Below, one piece after another: positions 10,058 through 20,874 of a stretch of DNA of 64,000 nucleotides. How positions within the stretch are numbered: position 1 is the stretch's first letter; each line of letters starts with the position of its first letter. The notes beneath the pieces were generated by a model. The model saw nothing but the letters and a program-made list of their open reading frames with translations, made no database searches and was not told the origin of the DNA. Origin of the DNA: an uncultured Pelagibacteraceae bacterium (GTDB lineage: Bacteria; Pseudomonadota; Alphaproteobacteria; Pelagibacterales; Pelagibacteraceae); the NCBI GenBank assembly GCA_902546795.1, contig CACCLK010000001.1, forward strand, positions 1 to 64,000, written 5' to 3'. A program made the translations under genes and the position numbers.

Positions 10058-11014
10058 ATGAAGAAAAAGATTTCATTAATAGGAGCAGGTCAAATAGGTG
10101 GTACACTAGCACATTTAATAGCACTTAAAGGGTTGGCCGATGTTGTCTTATTCGACGTCGCGGAAGGTTTAGCAAAAGGAAAAGCATTAGATATTGCTCA
10201 ATCTTCACCAGTAAGCAAATTTAGTACTAATTTGGTTGGAACTAATAATTATAAAGATATTAAAGACTCCGATGTAATTATAATAACTGCTGGAGTTCCT
10301 AGAAAACCTGGTATGACAAGAGACGACCTACTTGGAATTAATTTAAAAATTATAAAGGAGGTAGCAAAAGGTATTAAAGAAAATTCACCAGAGTCTTTTA
10401 TAATCTGTATCACAAATCCTTTAGACGTAATTGTAATGGCGCTACAAAAATATTCTGGATTGCCAGCTAATAAAATTGTCGGGATGGCTGGAATATTAGA
10501 CTCATCTAGATTCATTTATTTCTTATCTCAGGAGTTAAATGTGCCGGTTAATAAGATTAAATCATTCGTACTCGGAGGTCATGGGGATACAATGGTTGCC
10601 ATGATAAATCACACAATAGTTGATGGTAAATCTCTAAAAGATTATATCAATGATGGAAAAATTTCAGAAGAAAAGCTTTTAAAGATTGTAGATAGAACAA
10701 AAAAGGGTGGAGCCGAAATTGTGAAGTATTTGGAAAAAGGGTCAGCATTTTACGCACCCGCCGCTGCAGGTGTTGAAATGGCAGAAAGTTTCTTGAAAAA
10801 TGAAAAAAAACAGCTCCCTTGTGCTGCATACCTAAACGGGGAATATGGTGTAAAAAATCTTTATGCAGGTGTGCCAGTAATAATCGGTAACAAGGGAGTC
10901 GAGAAAGTTATAGAGTTAAAATTAGACAAAGATGAAAAAATGAATTTTCATAAATCAATTGAAGCTGTAAAAGAGCTTTATAAAGCTGCAAAAAAAATTG
11001 ATACAAATCTGTGA
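10058..11014 (+). CDS. mdh: Malate dehydrogenase
   Basis: Mdh oxidises malate to oxaloacetate with NAD. The start is the ATG at 10058, two bases after the mmsA stop; it gives the normal N-terminus MKKKISLIGAGQIGG. The frame is open further upstream inside mmsA, but that part encodes nothing Mdh-like. Features are the NAD loop GAGQIGG (residues 9-15), the substrate-loop RKPGMTRDD, the NPLD motif in CITNPLDVIV, and GGHGDTMV with the catalytic His. 318 residues is typical of the LDH-like alphaproteobacterial MDH. The end overlaps the next gene by 4 bases (GTGA). Confidence 0.97.
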   Translation: MKKKISLIGAGQIGGTLAHLIALKGLADVVLFDVAEGLAKGKALDIAQSSPVSKFSTNLVGTNNYKDIKDSDVIIITAGVPRKPGMTRDDLLGINLKIIKEVAKGIKENSPESFIICITNPLDVIVMALQKYSGLPANKIVGMAGILDSSRFIYFLSQELNVPVNKIKSFVLGGHGDTMVAMINHTIVDGKSLKDYINDGKISEEKLLKIVDRTKKGGAEIVKYLEKGSAFYAPAAAGVEMAESFLKNEKKQLPCAAYLNGEYGVKNLYAGVPVIIGNKGVEKVIELKLDKDEKMNFHKSIEAVKELYKAAKKIDTNL

Positions 11015-12567
11015 TTCAAAAAAGAGTTAAAATAAACTTTTTAATTCCAGCACTTATCGCTCTTTTTGCAATTATAATTAATCAATTTTACGGAAATCGT
11101 GGAATATTTCCGCACGATAGTACTGGTCATTTTGATACTGGTTTTAGAATTTTGCTAGGTGATAATCCAGTTGAAGATTACTGGATCGTTTCAGGTTTTT
11201 TTTTAGATTATTTACAAGCCGGATTATTTAAATTATTTGGTGTTAATTGGCAAATATACGTACTTCATGCTTCTTTATTAAATTCAATTTTTGTTCTTAC
11301 TTTTTATTTTTACTTTGAAAGATTAAATGTTAGAAAAAATTTAAACATATTTTTTTGCATCTGTTTATGTGTGCTTGGATATACTTCAAGTGGAACTCCA
11401 TTTGTTGACCACCATTCCACGTTAATTTCCATTTTGGCACTCGTATTTTTTTTGCGGATAAGAAAAAATAATAAATACTATTATTTTTCTTTCATTCCTT
11501 TTTTACTTTTAATAGCATTTTTATCTAAACCTGTCCCAGCAGCATATGTTACTCTTTTAATCTTATCTTTATTATTCATCGATTTTTTAATAGAAAGAAA
11601 AGCAATTAAGATAATTTCATTTTTCTCTGGGGGTATAATTTCACTTTTAATTTTTCTTATTTTTCTCAGGGCTGAAGGAATTAGTTTAGATAATTTTTTA
11701 ACACAATATATTTATTATTCTCAGGAAATTGGTAAATCAAGACTTACTAATCTTAGGTTTGATTTTTTTGGAGTTTTAGATGAATTTAAACTTTTGCTTT
11801 TATCAATTATTCCTTTATTGGTTTTATTAGTAAAAAAATTTTCGGAAGAAGGCATAAAGTTTTTAAAAAAAGAAGAGTTTTTTTCACTATTTAGTTTTTT
11901 TCTATTATCTATCATTTTAATTTTCTATCAACTATTAACAAGAAACCAAACGTTTATATTTTTTTTAATCCCAATCCTTGTATGTTTAAGCAATGAATTA
12001 TGGAATAGAAAAAGGATATATTTCATTTTAGTAATTTTATTTACTTTATTTGTTACTATTAAATTTCACGATAGATACAACAATCATAGAAAATTTCATG
12101 AAATGCAAACTGTAGATTTCTCGAAATCTATTGATGCAAAATTAATAGATAATAAGCTTAGAGGATTAAAGTGGATTACTCCTCAAGAAAAATTAGATCC
12201 AAAATTAGAAGTATTAGAAATTTTAAAAATCAAAAAGCATCTATTAAGCGAAAAAGAAAAATATATGTTATTAACAAACTATTCTTTCTTTTCTTCAATT
12301 CTAAATAAAAATAATGAAAGTTTCACAAGATGGTTTGTTGGAGACGGAACAGACTACCCAAGTAAATTAGATAGTAAATTCCAGTTGATTTTAAAAAATT
12401 TAGTAATTCAAAAAATAAAAACAAAAGAGATAAAAAAAATCTACCTAATAAAACCGATTTCAGAAAAAAATTTAAAAAATCTGATAGATGAAAAATGCTT
12501 AGAGAAAAAAAATCTCTCAACATATTTAACTCAAATTAAAATAATTTGCTCTATAGACTCTTTGTAA
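11011..12567 (+). CDS. Polytopic membrane protein, GT-C (PMT/ArnT-like) glycosyltransferase candidate
   Basis: A 518-residue protein with about ten hydrophobic segments up to residue ~350 and a soluble Lys-rich C-terminal part. The first periplasmic loop reads GIFPHDSTGHFDTGFRI and then LLGDNPVEDYW, with the acidic residues typical of GT-C enzymes that use polyprenyl-phosphate sugars. This supports a lipid-linked sugar transferase for envelope glycans, but no substrate can be named. The GTG start at 11011 overlaps the mdh stop, so the two are probably translationally coupled although unrelated in function. Very Phe/Ile/Lys-rich. It converges on 12570-14482, with two bases between stops. Confidence 0.6.
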   Translation: MIQKRVKINFLIPALIALFAIIINQFYGNRGIFPHDSTGHFDTGFRILLGDNPVEDYWIVSGFFLDYLQAGLFKLFGVNWQIYVLHASLLNSIFVLTFYFYFERLNVRKNLNIFFCICLCVLGYTSSGTPFVDHHSTLISILALVFFLRIRKNNKYYYFSFIPFLLLIAFLSKPVPAAYVTLLILSLLFIDFLIERKAIKIISFFSGGIISLLIFLIFLRAEGISLDNFLTQYIYYSQEIGKSRLTNLRFDFFGVLDEFKLLLLSIIPLLVLLVKKFSEEGIKFLKKEEFFSLFSFFLLSIILIFYQLLTRNQTFIFFLIPILVCLSNELWNRKRIYFILVILFTLFVTIKFHDRYNNHRKFHEMQTVDFSKSIDAKLIDNKLRGLKWITPQEKLDPKLEVLEILKIKKHLLSEKEKYMLLTNYSFFSSILNKNNESFTRWFVGDGTDYPSKLDSKFQLILKNLVIQKIKTKEIKKIYLIKPISEKNLKNLIDEKCLEKKNLSTYLTQIKIICSIDSL

Positions 12568-12569
12568 AA

Positions 12570-12833
12570 TCAATTTTGAGATTTTAACTCACTTTGCAGT
12601 TTATTTAAAAATTCATTAATAATTTTTTTATCATCGTTACTAAGTATTTTATCTTTTTTATTAGCTTTCGTTATTTCAGTTCTGATTTTATCTTTTACGT
12701 GTTCGATATTTTCCTTTGACTTCAGATTTTCAATTTCGGTTAATAATTGCCTTTTTATAACTCCAAATGTTAAATAAAAAAGGATGAGAAATATAAAAGA
12801 TGCAATAAGACACTTATAAATAAAAATTTTCAT
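12570..12833 (-). CDS. Small single-span membrane protein, unknown
   Basis: I do not recognise this 87-residue protein. It starts MKIFIYKCLIASFIFLILF, one N-terminal membrane span, followed by a charged Lys/Glu/Asp-rich part that looks helical and possibly coiled. Its start overlaps the end of the upstream 550-residue membrane protein by 4 bases (ATGA type), so the two are probably co-translated and may work together. The topology suggests a cytoplasmic-membrane anchor with the charged part exposed. It ends two bases from the convergent gene at 12567. Confidence 0.6.
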   Translation of the reverse strand: MKIFIYKCLIASFIFLILFYLTFGVIKRQLLTEIENLKSKENIEHVKDKIRTEITKANKKDKILSNDDKKIINEFLNKLQSELKSQN

Positions 12834-14482
12834 TTTTTTCTCTCGAATACTTCGTAAATTATCATTTCGTCTATTTTAAACTCTCTTGTTTTGCGAAATT
12901 TATTATCGAAGTCATATTTTTTACTTTTAAATATATTAACATCATAAATCCTATTTGAATATAAAATTTCAGCTTCATAGATTTTATCGTTAGGAATTAG
13001 TTTTATTTTTTTTTTCGTATTTTTATCCAATAAACTATATGTTCTCCACATAGGATACCAAGATTTTACACCCACTTTGATTTCTTTATCACTATTCTCA
13101 TTTTCTAGTGCCAAATTTCTTAAGAAACTAATTGAGGATAAACCCATAAAATCAACTTCAAATTTTTTTTTCATCTCTTTGGAAGCTAATAAGTTAAAAT
13201 AGAGAGACTGGTATGGGTGATATTGAAAAATTTTGAAAATATTTAATGTTATCATTAGAAATAAGAAAATAGAAATCGAATAATTAATTGATTTTTTAAA
13301 TTTAGTTTCATTCAAATAAAATTCAAGAAATAAAACTGAAAAATAAACTATAAAAAAGTTTAAAAAGTAGAAAAATCTCCAACTATTGTAGTATTTAATT
13401 TCGAAAAAAGATCCAACAAAAATTAGTATTAAAAAAATAAAAAGAATAAAAAAGTCTTTTTTCTCCGAATTATTATGCCAAAAATCATTTCGATCTCTCT
13501 TAGAATTAATTTCATCTAACTTCTTTAAAGTTTTACTGAACAAAACACTAAGACCAAGAAAAAACAAAATTAAATTTTGAATAGGCGTTGTTATTAAAAT
13601 CCAAAGTGCCAAATAGTAATTTGGAACCAAATCAGGTTTATAAAAATTTCCATTAAAAAATACTATCGAAGGGCCGAAAGAGCTTTTGTAATGCGTTAAA
13701 AAATCATAAAGATTGTTAAAGGTATTTTCCCAAAGAAAAGGCCAGTGCAAAATTAGAAATAATAAAAAAAAAAATAAATAAAGAAAAATAAATTTGGTAT
13801 TTTTAAATTCGCTTTTGTTACTTATTAATGAAAGTACAAAAATGAAAGAAATACCTAAAGGTAAAATTATACCAAATATTCTGGTTGATGTTGCTATTGC
13901 TGAAAACAAAGATAAAAATAAAATATTTTTTAATGAATTTTTATCTATACTTTCGAAATAGTAGTATATCGATATTATAAAAAAGGTTAAAAAAATTATG
14001 TCCTTGTTGTTGTGAAAGCTGTCACCAAATACCCTTGGCGTTAAAACTAACATCAATGATGCCAAGACTGGTAAAAAATTTCCACTAAATCTTTTTTTAA
14101 TTAATTTATAGAAAAAGAATACTCCAATTATGAAATAAGTATAGTTTAGCAGATGTCTAAATTCATAAATTTTAAGAGGATCATTTATATTTAAATAAAC
14201 TTCAAAAAAAGCAGCCGGTAGATCAAATATAATCCCATAATCACCAAACCAAGGAATTGTAAAGTCATCAGCTGTTTCTAGTTTTTTTTCTACAAGAATA
14301 GAAAAATCATTAGCTTGGAAGAAATCAGAAACGTATTTAAGCCAATATAAACCACTTTTTCGTTGAAAGCTTTCATCAATATTAAATCCAAAATCCTTGT
14401 AAAAATAAATCCCTATTAAAAAAAGAATTAAGAAAAACAAGTAGTCATAAGAATTTACAAAAAATTTGTGAATATATGCCAT
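12830..14482 (-). CDS. Polytopic membrane protein, GT-C family glycosyltransferase candidate
   Basis: A 550-residue protein with ten or more hydrophobic segments. After the first span comes FNIDESFQRKSGLYW, the Asp-Glu motif that GT-C enzymes of the PMT/ArnT type place in the first loop. Further on is PRVFGDSFHNNKDIIF, resembling the second acidic loop of that superfamily. A role in moving sugars from a polyprenyl carrier to an envelope acceptor is plausible; acceptor and sugar are unknown. It runs opposite to the surrounding TCA-cycle genes, with the 87-residue gene attached at its end. Its 5' side faces the sucC promoter region. Confidence 0.6.
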   Translation of the reverse strand: MAYIHKFFVNSYDYLFFLILFLIGIYFYKDFGFNIDESFQRKSGLYWLKYVSDFFQANDFSILVEKKLETADDFTIPWFGDYGIIFDLPAAFFEVYLNINDPLKIYEFRHLLNYTYFIIGVFFFYKLIKKRFSGNFLPVLASLMLVLTPRVFGDSFHNNKDIIFLTFFIISIYYYFESIDKNSLKNILFLSLFSAIATSTRIFGIILPLGISFIFVLSLISNKSEFKNTKFIFLYLFFFLLFLILHWPFLWENTFNNLYDFLTHYKSSFGPSIVFFNGNFYKPDLVPNYYLALWILITTPIQNLILFFLGLSVLFSKTLKKLDEINSKRDRNDFWHNNSEKKDFFILFIFLILIFVGSFFEIKYYNSWRFFYFLNFFIVYFSVLFLEFYLNETKFKKSINYSISIFLFLMITLNIFKIFQYHPYQSLYFNLLASKEMKKKFEVDFMGLSSISFLRNLALENENSDKEIKVGVKSWYPMWRTYSLLDKNTKKKIKLIPNDKIYEAEILYSNRIYDVNIFKSKKYDFDNKFRKTREFKIDEMIIYEVFERKK

Positions 14483-14557
14483 AATTCAGTTTATAACCTA
14501 AAATTCTTATTTATAAAAATTTTTGTTAGAATAAAGTATAGAAATATTTGGAAATAG

Positions 14558-14586
14558 TTGCTATTAGTACTTTTGTTTATATTAAT
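14558..14586 (+). promoter_or_regulatory. Possible promoter of sucCDAB-lpd
   Basis: The 133-base gap 14483-14615 separates two divergently transcribed genes and must hold promoters for both. The best match for the sucC side is TTGCTA (14558-14563), a 17-base spacer, then ATTAAT (14581-14586), leaving a leader of about 23 bases. Other AT-rich pairs score almost as well, so this is only a suggestion. No riboswitch or terminator structure was seen in the gap. Confidence 0.3.
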
Positions 14587-14615
14587 TTCGATTTCATAAT
14601 AAGAGTAAAACTTAA

Positions 14616-15776
14616 ATGAATATTCACGAGCATCAGGCTAAGGAATTGCTTAAAGAATTCGGAGCCCCAGTATCTAACGGTATAGTAATATTTGATTTAA
14701 AAGATCTTGATAAAAAGATTAAATTTTTGAAAGGTGATAAATTTGTCGTTAAAGCACAAATTCATGCTGGTGGTAGGGGTAAAGCTGGTGGCGTAAAATT
14801 AGTGAGCGATATCCAAAGTTTAAAAGAAGAGGCAAAAAAAATGTTAGGAAAAACTTTAATAACTCATCAAACTGGTAAAGATGGGAAAAAAGTTAAAAGA
14901 TTATATATTGAGGAGGCTTCAGAAATATCAAAAGAATTTTATCTTTCTTGCCTTGTGGACAGAGCATCAGACAAAATTGCATTTATATGCAGCACCGAGG
15001 GAGGCATGGATATAGAAAAAGTTGCATTAGAAAATCCAGAAAAAATTATTACTACTAAAGTTGATCTAAAAGACACTCTTACTAAGCAAGATCTTAAACA
15101 AATCTCAAAAATTTTTCAATTAGGTGACAGCCAGGAGAAAGAATTAAATATTGTAATAAACTCTCTATATGAAATTTTAAAGCAAAAGGATGCAAGTCTC
15201 ATTGAGATCAATCCTCTTATTTTAACCAAAACAAATAAAATTATTTGTCTAGATGCTAAAATAAATTTTGACGATAATGCTATTTATAGAAGACCAGAAA
15301 TTTTAGCTTTAAGAGATTTGAATGAGGAAGAACCAGCGGAGATCGAGGCAAGTAAAAATGATTTAGCCTACATTAAACTTGATGGAAATATAGGCTGTAT
15401 GGTAAATGGTGCAGGCCTGGCAATGGCAACAATGGATATAATTAAACTTTATGGTGAAGAGCCTGCAAATTTTCTAGATGTGGGTGGAGGCGCTTCAAAA
15501 GAAAAAGTTTCAGCAGCCTTCAAACTAATTCTTTCTGATGAAAATGTTAAAGGAATTCTTATAAATATTTTTGGCGGCATTATGAGATGTGATGTTCTTG
15601 CGCAAGGAGTAGTAGAAGCCGCAAAGGAAACTAAACTCGAAGTTCCCTTAGTTGTTCGTCTTGCCGGTACAAATTTTGAAGAGGGAAAAAAAATATTAGA
15701 TGATTCAGGTCTCAGGATCTTGTCCGCAGTAGATTTGAATGATGCTGCAAAAAAAATTGTGGAAGCAATAAAATAG
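14616..15776 (+). CDS. sucC: Succinyl-CoA synthetase beta subunit
   Basis: SucC, with SucD, makes succinate from succinyl-CoA while forming ATP or GTP. The ATP-grasp N-terminal half begins [16 protein letters not shown] and has [16 protein letters not shown]. The C-terminal half has [27 protein letters not shown] and [10 protein letters not shown], the phosphate-loop region. The length of 386 is normal. It is followed by sucD after 2 bases and starts the sucCDAB-lpd cluster. In many alphaproteobacteria mdh lies directly before it; here 3.6 kb of other genes intervene. Confidence 0.98.
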   Translation: MNIHEHQAKELLKEFGAPVSNGIVIFDLKDLDKKIKFLKGDKFVVKAQIHAGGRGKAGGVKLVSDIQSLKEEAKKMLGKTLITHQTGKDGKKVKRLYIEEASEISKEFYLSCLVDRASDKIAFICSTEGGMDIEKVALENPEKIITTKVDLKDTLTKQDLKQISKIFQLGDSQEKELNIVINSLYEILKQKDASLIEINPLILTKTNKIICLDAKINFDDNAIYRRPEILALRDLNEEEPAEIEASKNDLAYIKLDGNIGCMVNGAGLAMATMDIIKLYGEEPANFLDVGGGASKEKVSAAFKLILSDENVKGILINIFGGIMRCDVLAQGVVEAAKETKLEVPLVVRLAGTNFEEGKKILDDSGLRILSAVDLNDAAKKIVEAIK

Positions 15777-15778
15777 AG

Positions 15779-16654
15779 ATGTCAATTTTAGTTAATAGCG
15801 AAACAAAAGTAATTTGCCAGGGATTTACTGGTAAACACGGTTCATTTCATTCTGAACAATCGCTTAAATATGGAACAAAACTAGTTGGAGGAGTTACTCC
15901 TAAAAAGGGTGGGCAAAAGCATCTAAACCTCCCTGTTTTCAACACTGTTCAAGAGGCAGTAGAAAAAACAAGAGCTAACGCAACCATGATTTACGTCCCC
16001 CCAAAGTTTGCAGCTTCAGCAATTATAGAGGCAATAAATTCCAAAATTGAATTAATTGTATGCATCACTGAAGGAATACCTGTGATGGACATGATCAAAG
16101 TAAAAAGTGAATTAAAAAAAAGTTCGAGCAGGTTAATAGGTCCGAATTGTCCAGGCATTATAACTCCAGATGAGTGTAAAATTGGAATAATGCCAGGAAA
16201 TATTCACAAAAAGGGCTCTGTGGGTATTGTATCAAGATCTGGAACACTTACTTATGAGGCGGTGGCACAAACTACAAAAAATGGCATGGGTCAATCCACC
16301 TGTATAGGAATAGGCGGTGACCCAATTAATGGGACTAATTTTATAGATTGTCTTGAACTTTTTTTAAAAGATGAAGAGACTCAGTCTATAGTAATGATAG
16401 GAGAGATTGGAGGCACAGCTGAAGAAGAAGCAGCTGAATTTTTAAAAAAATCTAAAATAAAAAAACCTACAGTTGGATTTGTTGCAGGCTTGACTGCTCC
16501 TCCAGGCAGAAGAATGGGACACGCAGGAGCGATAATCTCTGGAGGCAAGGGCGGAGCTCATGAAAAAATAGAATTAATGAAATCAGCAGGTATAACGATA
16601 TCAAAATCTCCAGCGGATATTGGTAAAACTTTATTTGAAAAACTTAATGGTTGA
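15779..16654 (+). CDS. sucD: Succinyl-CoA synthetase alpha subunit
   Basis: SucD carries the phosphorylated active-site histidine, here in [16 protein letters not shown] near residue 246. It also shows the CoA-binding N-terminal part ([15 protein letters not shown]), [10 protein letters not shown], and [10 protein letters not shown]. The 291-residue length is normal. It lies 2 bases after sucC and 31 bases before sucA on the same strand. Confidence 0.98.
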   Translation: MSILVNSETKVICQGFTGKHGSFHSEQSLKYGTKLVGGVTPKKGGQKHLNLPVFNTVQEAVEKTRANATMIYVPPKFAASAIIEAINSKIELIVCITEGIPVMDMIKVKSELKKSSSRLIGPNCPGIITPDECKIGIMPGNIHKKGSVGIVSRSGTLTYEAVAQTTKNGMGQSTCIGIGGDPINGTNFIDCLELFLKDEETQSIVMIGEIGGTAEEEAAEFLKKSKIKKPTVGFVAGLTAPPGRRMGHAGAIISGGKGGAHEKIELMKSAGITISKSPADIGKTLFEKLNG

Positions 16655-16685
16655 TTTTCTGAAATTTGTGTTAAAATAAGCTTGA

Positions 16686-19583
16686 ATGTCTTCGACAAAA
16701 AATAATCAAATATTTAAAAAAACCTCTTTTTTAGCAGGCAATAACTCCTCTTTCATAGAAGAATATTATTCCAAATATTTATTGAGCCCAGAGCTTGTCC
16801 CAGAGGATTGGAAGCTATTTTTTGAGGGATTAAATGAGGACAAAGATATTATAAGCAAAAATTTAAAAGGCCCAAGCTGGTCGAAAAAGAAAATTCTTGA
16901 GTCCAAGATAAAAAAAGTAAAAGAAAAAAAACTTAAAATTTCAAATAAGCAAGAAGTAAATATTAGTGACGCTGAAAACACTGCTAAAAATTCAGTGCGT
17001 GCTATTATGTTAATCAGAGCTTACAGAATAAGAGGGCATCTTATTGCAGATCTAGATCCTCTAGGACTTCAACAAAAAAAAGAACACCCAGAGCTGAAAC
17101 CTGAAACTTATGGCTTTACTAAAAAAGACTATTCAAAAAAAATATTTTTAGATGGAGTACTTGGTCTTCAATATGCATCACTTAATGAAATTTTAAATAT
17201 TCTTAAAAAAACTTACTCAAGTAAAATTGGATATGAGTTTATGCACATGGGAGATCCTGAAGAAAAAGCTTGGATTAGAGACAGAATTGAGGGCCCAAAT
17301 AAAGATATTGAATTCACGGAAAATGGTAAGAGAGCTATTCTAAATAAAATCATACAAGCTGAAGGTTTCGAAAAGTATCTTCATGTAAAATTTGTAGGCA
17401 CAAAAAGATTTGGTTTAGATGGTGCTGAGTCCTTAGTTCCAGCTTTAGAGCAAATTATAAAAAAAGGTGGAAATTTGGGTGCGAAAGAAATTAAAATGGG
17501 AATGCCACATAGAGGTCGTTTAAATGTACTCGCTAATGTAATGGGTAAACCATTTAAAGCAATTTTTAGCGAGTTTTTTGGAAAAAGTGTTTCATCTAAA
17601 AAGGATTTTGAAGGTGATGTAAAATATCATTTAGGTGCATCATCAAATAGAGAGTTCGATGGGAATGTGGTTCATATAAGTTTAACCGACAATCCATCAC
17701 ATTTAGAGGCGGTTAATCCAGTTGTTCTTGGACAAGTAAGAGCAAAGCAATTTTTTCACAATGACGCTAAAAGAAAGGGCGTTATACCTGTTCTTATCCA
17801 CGGAGATGCTGCATTCGCTGGTCAAGGCGTGGTAGCCGAATGTTTTGCCATGTCAGGATTACCAGGTCATAATATTGGTGGAACAATCCACTTAATTGTA
17901 AACAATCAAATAGGTTTTACTACTGCGCCAAGATTTGCAAGATCATCACCGTATCCATCTGATGTGGCTAAAACTGCTCAAGCACCTATATTTCATGTTA
18001 ACGGAGATGATCCTGAAGCAGTTGTGCATTGTGCTAAAATAGCAACCGAATACAGGCAAAAATTCAATAGAGACGTTGTGATAGACATGGTTTGTTACAG
18101 AAGGTTTGGTCATAATGAGGGAGACGAACCATCTTTTACTCAACCTATTATGTACCAGAAGATCAGGTCACACCAAACTACACTCAACATATATGCATCT
18201 CAATTAGTTAGAGAAGGTCTGCACAAATCTGAGGATGTTCAAAAAAAGAAAGACGAGTTTAAAACTTTTTTAGAGGAAGAGTATAGGTCATCCAAAAACT
18301 ATAAGTCTGAATTAAAATGGTTTGATGGAGTATGGTCAAGGTTTAAACCAGGCTTAGGTAAAGACAAAAGGGGTGTTAGTGGCATAGAAAAGAAAAGATT
18401 AATTGAAATTGGAAAAAAAATTAATCATATTCCAGACAATTTTAAAGTCCATAAAACAATAAAAAAAATATTCGATCAAAAAAAATTAATGATTGACGGT
18501 AAATTAGGAATAGATTGGTCAACAGCTGAAGCCTTAGCTTTCGGCTCTCTATTAGACGATGGTTTTTCAGTGAGATTGTCAGGCCAAGACTCTGGAAGAG
18601 GAACATTTAGCCAAAGACACTCCGTTCTAAGAAATCAAGAAAATCATGATAGATATATCCCTTTAAACAACATTTCAATTAAACAAAAAAAATTTGAAAT
18701 AATAGATAGTCTTCTTTCAGAATTAGCCGTTCTAGGATTTGAATTTGGATATTCGTTATCAGAACCTGAGACCCTAGTAATTTGGGAAGCACAATTTGGT
18801 GATTTTGCAAATGGGGCGCAAGTTATAATTGATCAATTCATAACTTCAAGTGAGTCTAAATGGGGTAGAGCAAGCGGATTAGTAATGCTATTACCACATG
18901 GCTACGAAGGCCAAGGTCCTGAACATTCCTCAGCAAGACTTGAAAGATTTCTGCAAATGTGCGCAGGGGAAAACATCCAGGTTATGAATTGTACTACCCC
19001 GGCAAACTATTTTCACGCTTTAAGAAGACAAATGAGAAGAGATTTTAGAAAACCCCTGGTAATGATGACGCCAAAATCTTTATTGAGGCACAAGCGATGT
19101 GTTTCTTACTTAGAGGACTTTGCAAAAAATACAACTTTTCACCGTATATTGGAGGATCATGCATATTTAAAAAATAGCAGGTTAATAAAATTAAAGAAAG
19201 ACAAAAAAATTAAAAAAGTAGTATTATGTTCTGGCAAGATCTATTTTGATTTACTCGATGCAAGAGAAAAAACAAAAAATGGTAGCACTATTTTTGTTAG
19301 ACTTGAGCAATTATATCCATTTCCTGCTAAAACATTAGCAAATATATTAAAAAAATATAAAAATGCCGAGGTCGTATGGTGTCAGGAAGAGCCAATGAAT
19401 ATGGGAGCGTGGAATACTGTAAGGAATTATATCAATCGAACATTAAAAATAGTAAATTCAAAAAGTAAAAACGTTAAATATATAGGAAGAAAGGCGTCCT
19501 CATCAACTGCGACTGGAAATCTAAATAAACATCTTGCACAACAATCAGAAATATTAGAAAAGGTGGTAGGAAAACTTAATTAA
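16686..19583 (+). CDS. sucA: 2-oxoglutarate dehydrogenase E1 component
   Basis: SucA is the thiamine-diphosphate enzyme that decarboxylates 2-oxoglutarate and passes the succinyl group to the lipoyl arm of SucB. It starts with the E1o-type segment [42 protein letters not shown] and VNNQIGFTT form the ThDP/Mg region. [14 protein letters not shown] and [19 protein letters not shown] lie in the pyrimidine-binding domain. The length of 965 is usual. It overlaps sucB by one base. Confidence 0.98.
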   Translation: MSSTKNNQIFKKTSFLAGNNSSFIEEYYSKYLLSPELVPEDWKLFFEGLNEDKDIISKNLKGPSWSKKKILESKIKKVKEKKLKISNKQEVNISDAENTAKNSVRAIMLIRAYRIRGHLIADLDPLGLQQKKEHPELKPETYGFTKKDYSKKIFLDGVLGLQYASLNEILNILKKTYSSKIGYEFMHMGDPEEKAWIRDRIEGPNKDIEFTENGKRAILNKIIQAEGFEKYLHVKFVGTKRFGLDGAESLVPALEQIIKKGGNLGAKEIKMGMPHRGRLNVLANVMGKPFKAIFSEFFGKSVSSKKDFEGDVKYHLGASSNREFDGNVVHISLTDNPSHLEAVNPVVLGQVRAKQFFHNDAKRKGVIPVLIHGDAAFAGQGVVAECFAMSGLPGHNIGGTIHLIVNNQIGFTTAPRFARSSPYPSDVAKTAQAPIFHVNGDDPEAVVHCAKIATEYRQKFNRDVVIDMVCYRRFGHNEGDEPSFTQPIMYQKIRSHQTTLNIYASQLVREGLHKSEDVQKKKDEFKTFLEEEYRSSKNYKSELKWFDGVWSRFKPGLGKDKRGVSGIEKKRLIEIGKKINHIPDNFKVHKTIKKIFDQKKLMIDGKLGIDWSTAEALAFGSLLDDGFSVRLSGQDSGRGTFSQRHSVLRNQENHDRYIPLNNISIKQKKFEIIDSLLSELAVLGFEFGYSLSEPETLVIWEAQFGDFANGAQVIIDQFITSSESKWGRASGLVMLLPHGYEGQGPEHSSARLERFLQMCAGENIQVMNCTTPANYFHALRRQMRRDFRKPLVMMTPKSLLRHKRCVSYLEDFAKNTTFHRILEDHAYLKNSRLIKLKKDKKIKKVVLCSGKIYFDLLDAREKTKNGSTIFVRLEQLYPFPAKTLANILKKYKNAEVVWCQEEPMNMGAWNTVRNYINRTLKIVNSKSKNVKYIGRKASSSTATGNLNKHLAQQSEILEKVVGKLN

Positions 19584-20872
19584 TGTCTGAAAAAATACTA
19601 GTGCCAGCCTTAGGCGAGTCAGTCACAGAAGCTACTGTTGCAAAGTGGCTTAAGTCACAAGGGGAAAAAGTTTCCTCAGATGAGCCCGTTGTTGAACTTG
19701 AAACGGACAAAGTAAATATTGAAGTGCCAGCCCCATCAAACGGCATCCTTTCAAATATTTCGGTGAAAGAAGGAGAGACTGTTAATGTCGGGTCTCTGCT
19801 GGGTACAATTTCAGAAAATAAAATTTCTGAAAATAAAGATAAAAAATATTCTCCACCAATAAAAAAAGTTTCTAAAACAGAAACAAATAAACCAGCAAAA
19901 AGCACAAGCACAATTGAACCTTTGGTACTTAGTGAACAAGAACAAATAAGCGATGAAAAAGAAAAACCATTTATTTTGACGGACTCGGTTGATGAAAGTG
20001 TAGAGGCAAAATCAAAAAAAACTTTTGCTCCATCAGCAAGAAAAATCGCAACAGAAGCAAAAATTAATTTAGATGAAATTCATGGATCCGGTAAAAACGG
20101 TTTAATTTTAAAGGAAGATGTAATGAAGCTAATGGGTTATAAGCCAAAACCTTCTGAAAGAAAAATTAATCATGGTCCCGAAGAGAGAATAAAAATGACA
20201 AGACTTAGATTAACAATAGCTAAACGTCTAAAGGAAGCTCAAGAAAATGCAGCTATGTTAACTACTTTTAACGAAGTAGACATGACAGAGGTAATTTCAA
20301 TGAGAAATAAATATAAAGAAGAGTTTCAGAACATGTATTCTGTTAAATTAGGTTTTATGTCTTTTTTTGTAAAAGCATGCGTAGTAGGTCTAAAAAATTT
20401 TCCTGCAATTAATGCAGAAATACAAGGTGACGAAATAGTTTACAAAAATTACTATAACATAAGCATCGCAGTTGGAACGGACAGAGGTTTAGTTGTTCCC
20501 GTTGTAAGAAATACAGATGAAATGTCTTTTGCAGACATAGAGAAAAATATCAGTTTAATGGGGCAAAAAGCTAGAGACGGTAAAATAACAATAGAAGATC
20601 TTCAGGGAGGAACTTTTACAATTACAAACGGAGGTATTTATGGATCAATGCTCTCGACCCCAATACTTAACCCTCCTCAATCTGCAGTTTTGGGTATGCA
20701 TAATATTATTGAGAGACCAGTAGCTATAAACGGAGAACTAAAAATTCGTCCAATTATGTATATCGCTCTTTCATACGATCATAGAATTATTGATGGTAAA
20801 GAAGCTGTTTCATTTTTGAAAACCGTCAAAGATACTTTGGAAAAACCAGATAGACTTTTTTTGGATCTATAA
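19583..20872 (+). CDS. sucB: 2-oxoglutarate dehydrogenase E2 (dihydrolipoamide succinyltransferase)
   Basis: SucB forms the core of the 2-oxoglutarate dehydrogenase complex. There is one lipoyl domain with the lipoylated Lys in [13 protein letters not shown] (about residue 43). A charged linker follows, then a peripheral subunit-binding domain ([14 protein letters not shown] to LKEDVMKLM, about 148-186), and the catalytic domain with [13 protein letters not shown] near the end. The 429-residue length is typical. The order sucA-sucB-lpd gives the whole complex from one transcript. Confidence 0.98.
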   Translation: MSEKILVPALGESVTEATVAKWLKSQGEKVSSDEPVVELETDKVNIEVPAPSNGILSNISVKEGETVNVGSLLGTISENKISENKDKKYSPPIKKVSKTETNKPAKSTSTIEPLVLSEQEQISDEKEKPFILTDSVDESVEAKSKKTFAPSARKIATEAKINLDEIHGSGKNGLILKEDVMKLMGYKPKPSERKINHGPEERIKMTRLRLTIAKRLKEAQENAAMLTTFNEVDMTEVISMRNKYKEEFQNMYSVKLGFMSFFVKACVVGLKNFPAINAEIQGDEIVYKNYYNISIAVGTDRGLVVPVVRNTDEMSFADIEKNISLMGQKARDGKITIEDLQGGTFTITNGGIYGSMLSTPILNPPQSAVLGMHNIIERPVAINGELKIRPIMYIALSYDHRIIDGKEAVSFLKTVKDTLEKPDRLFLDL

Positions 20873-20874
20873 AT

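Noticed and set aside
12400-12600. AT-rich convergent region examined for an intrinsic terminator
   Set aside because: No GC stem with a T tract is present; the two genes end two bases apart.
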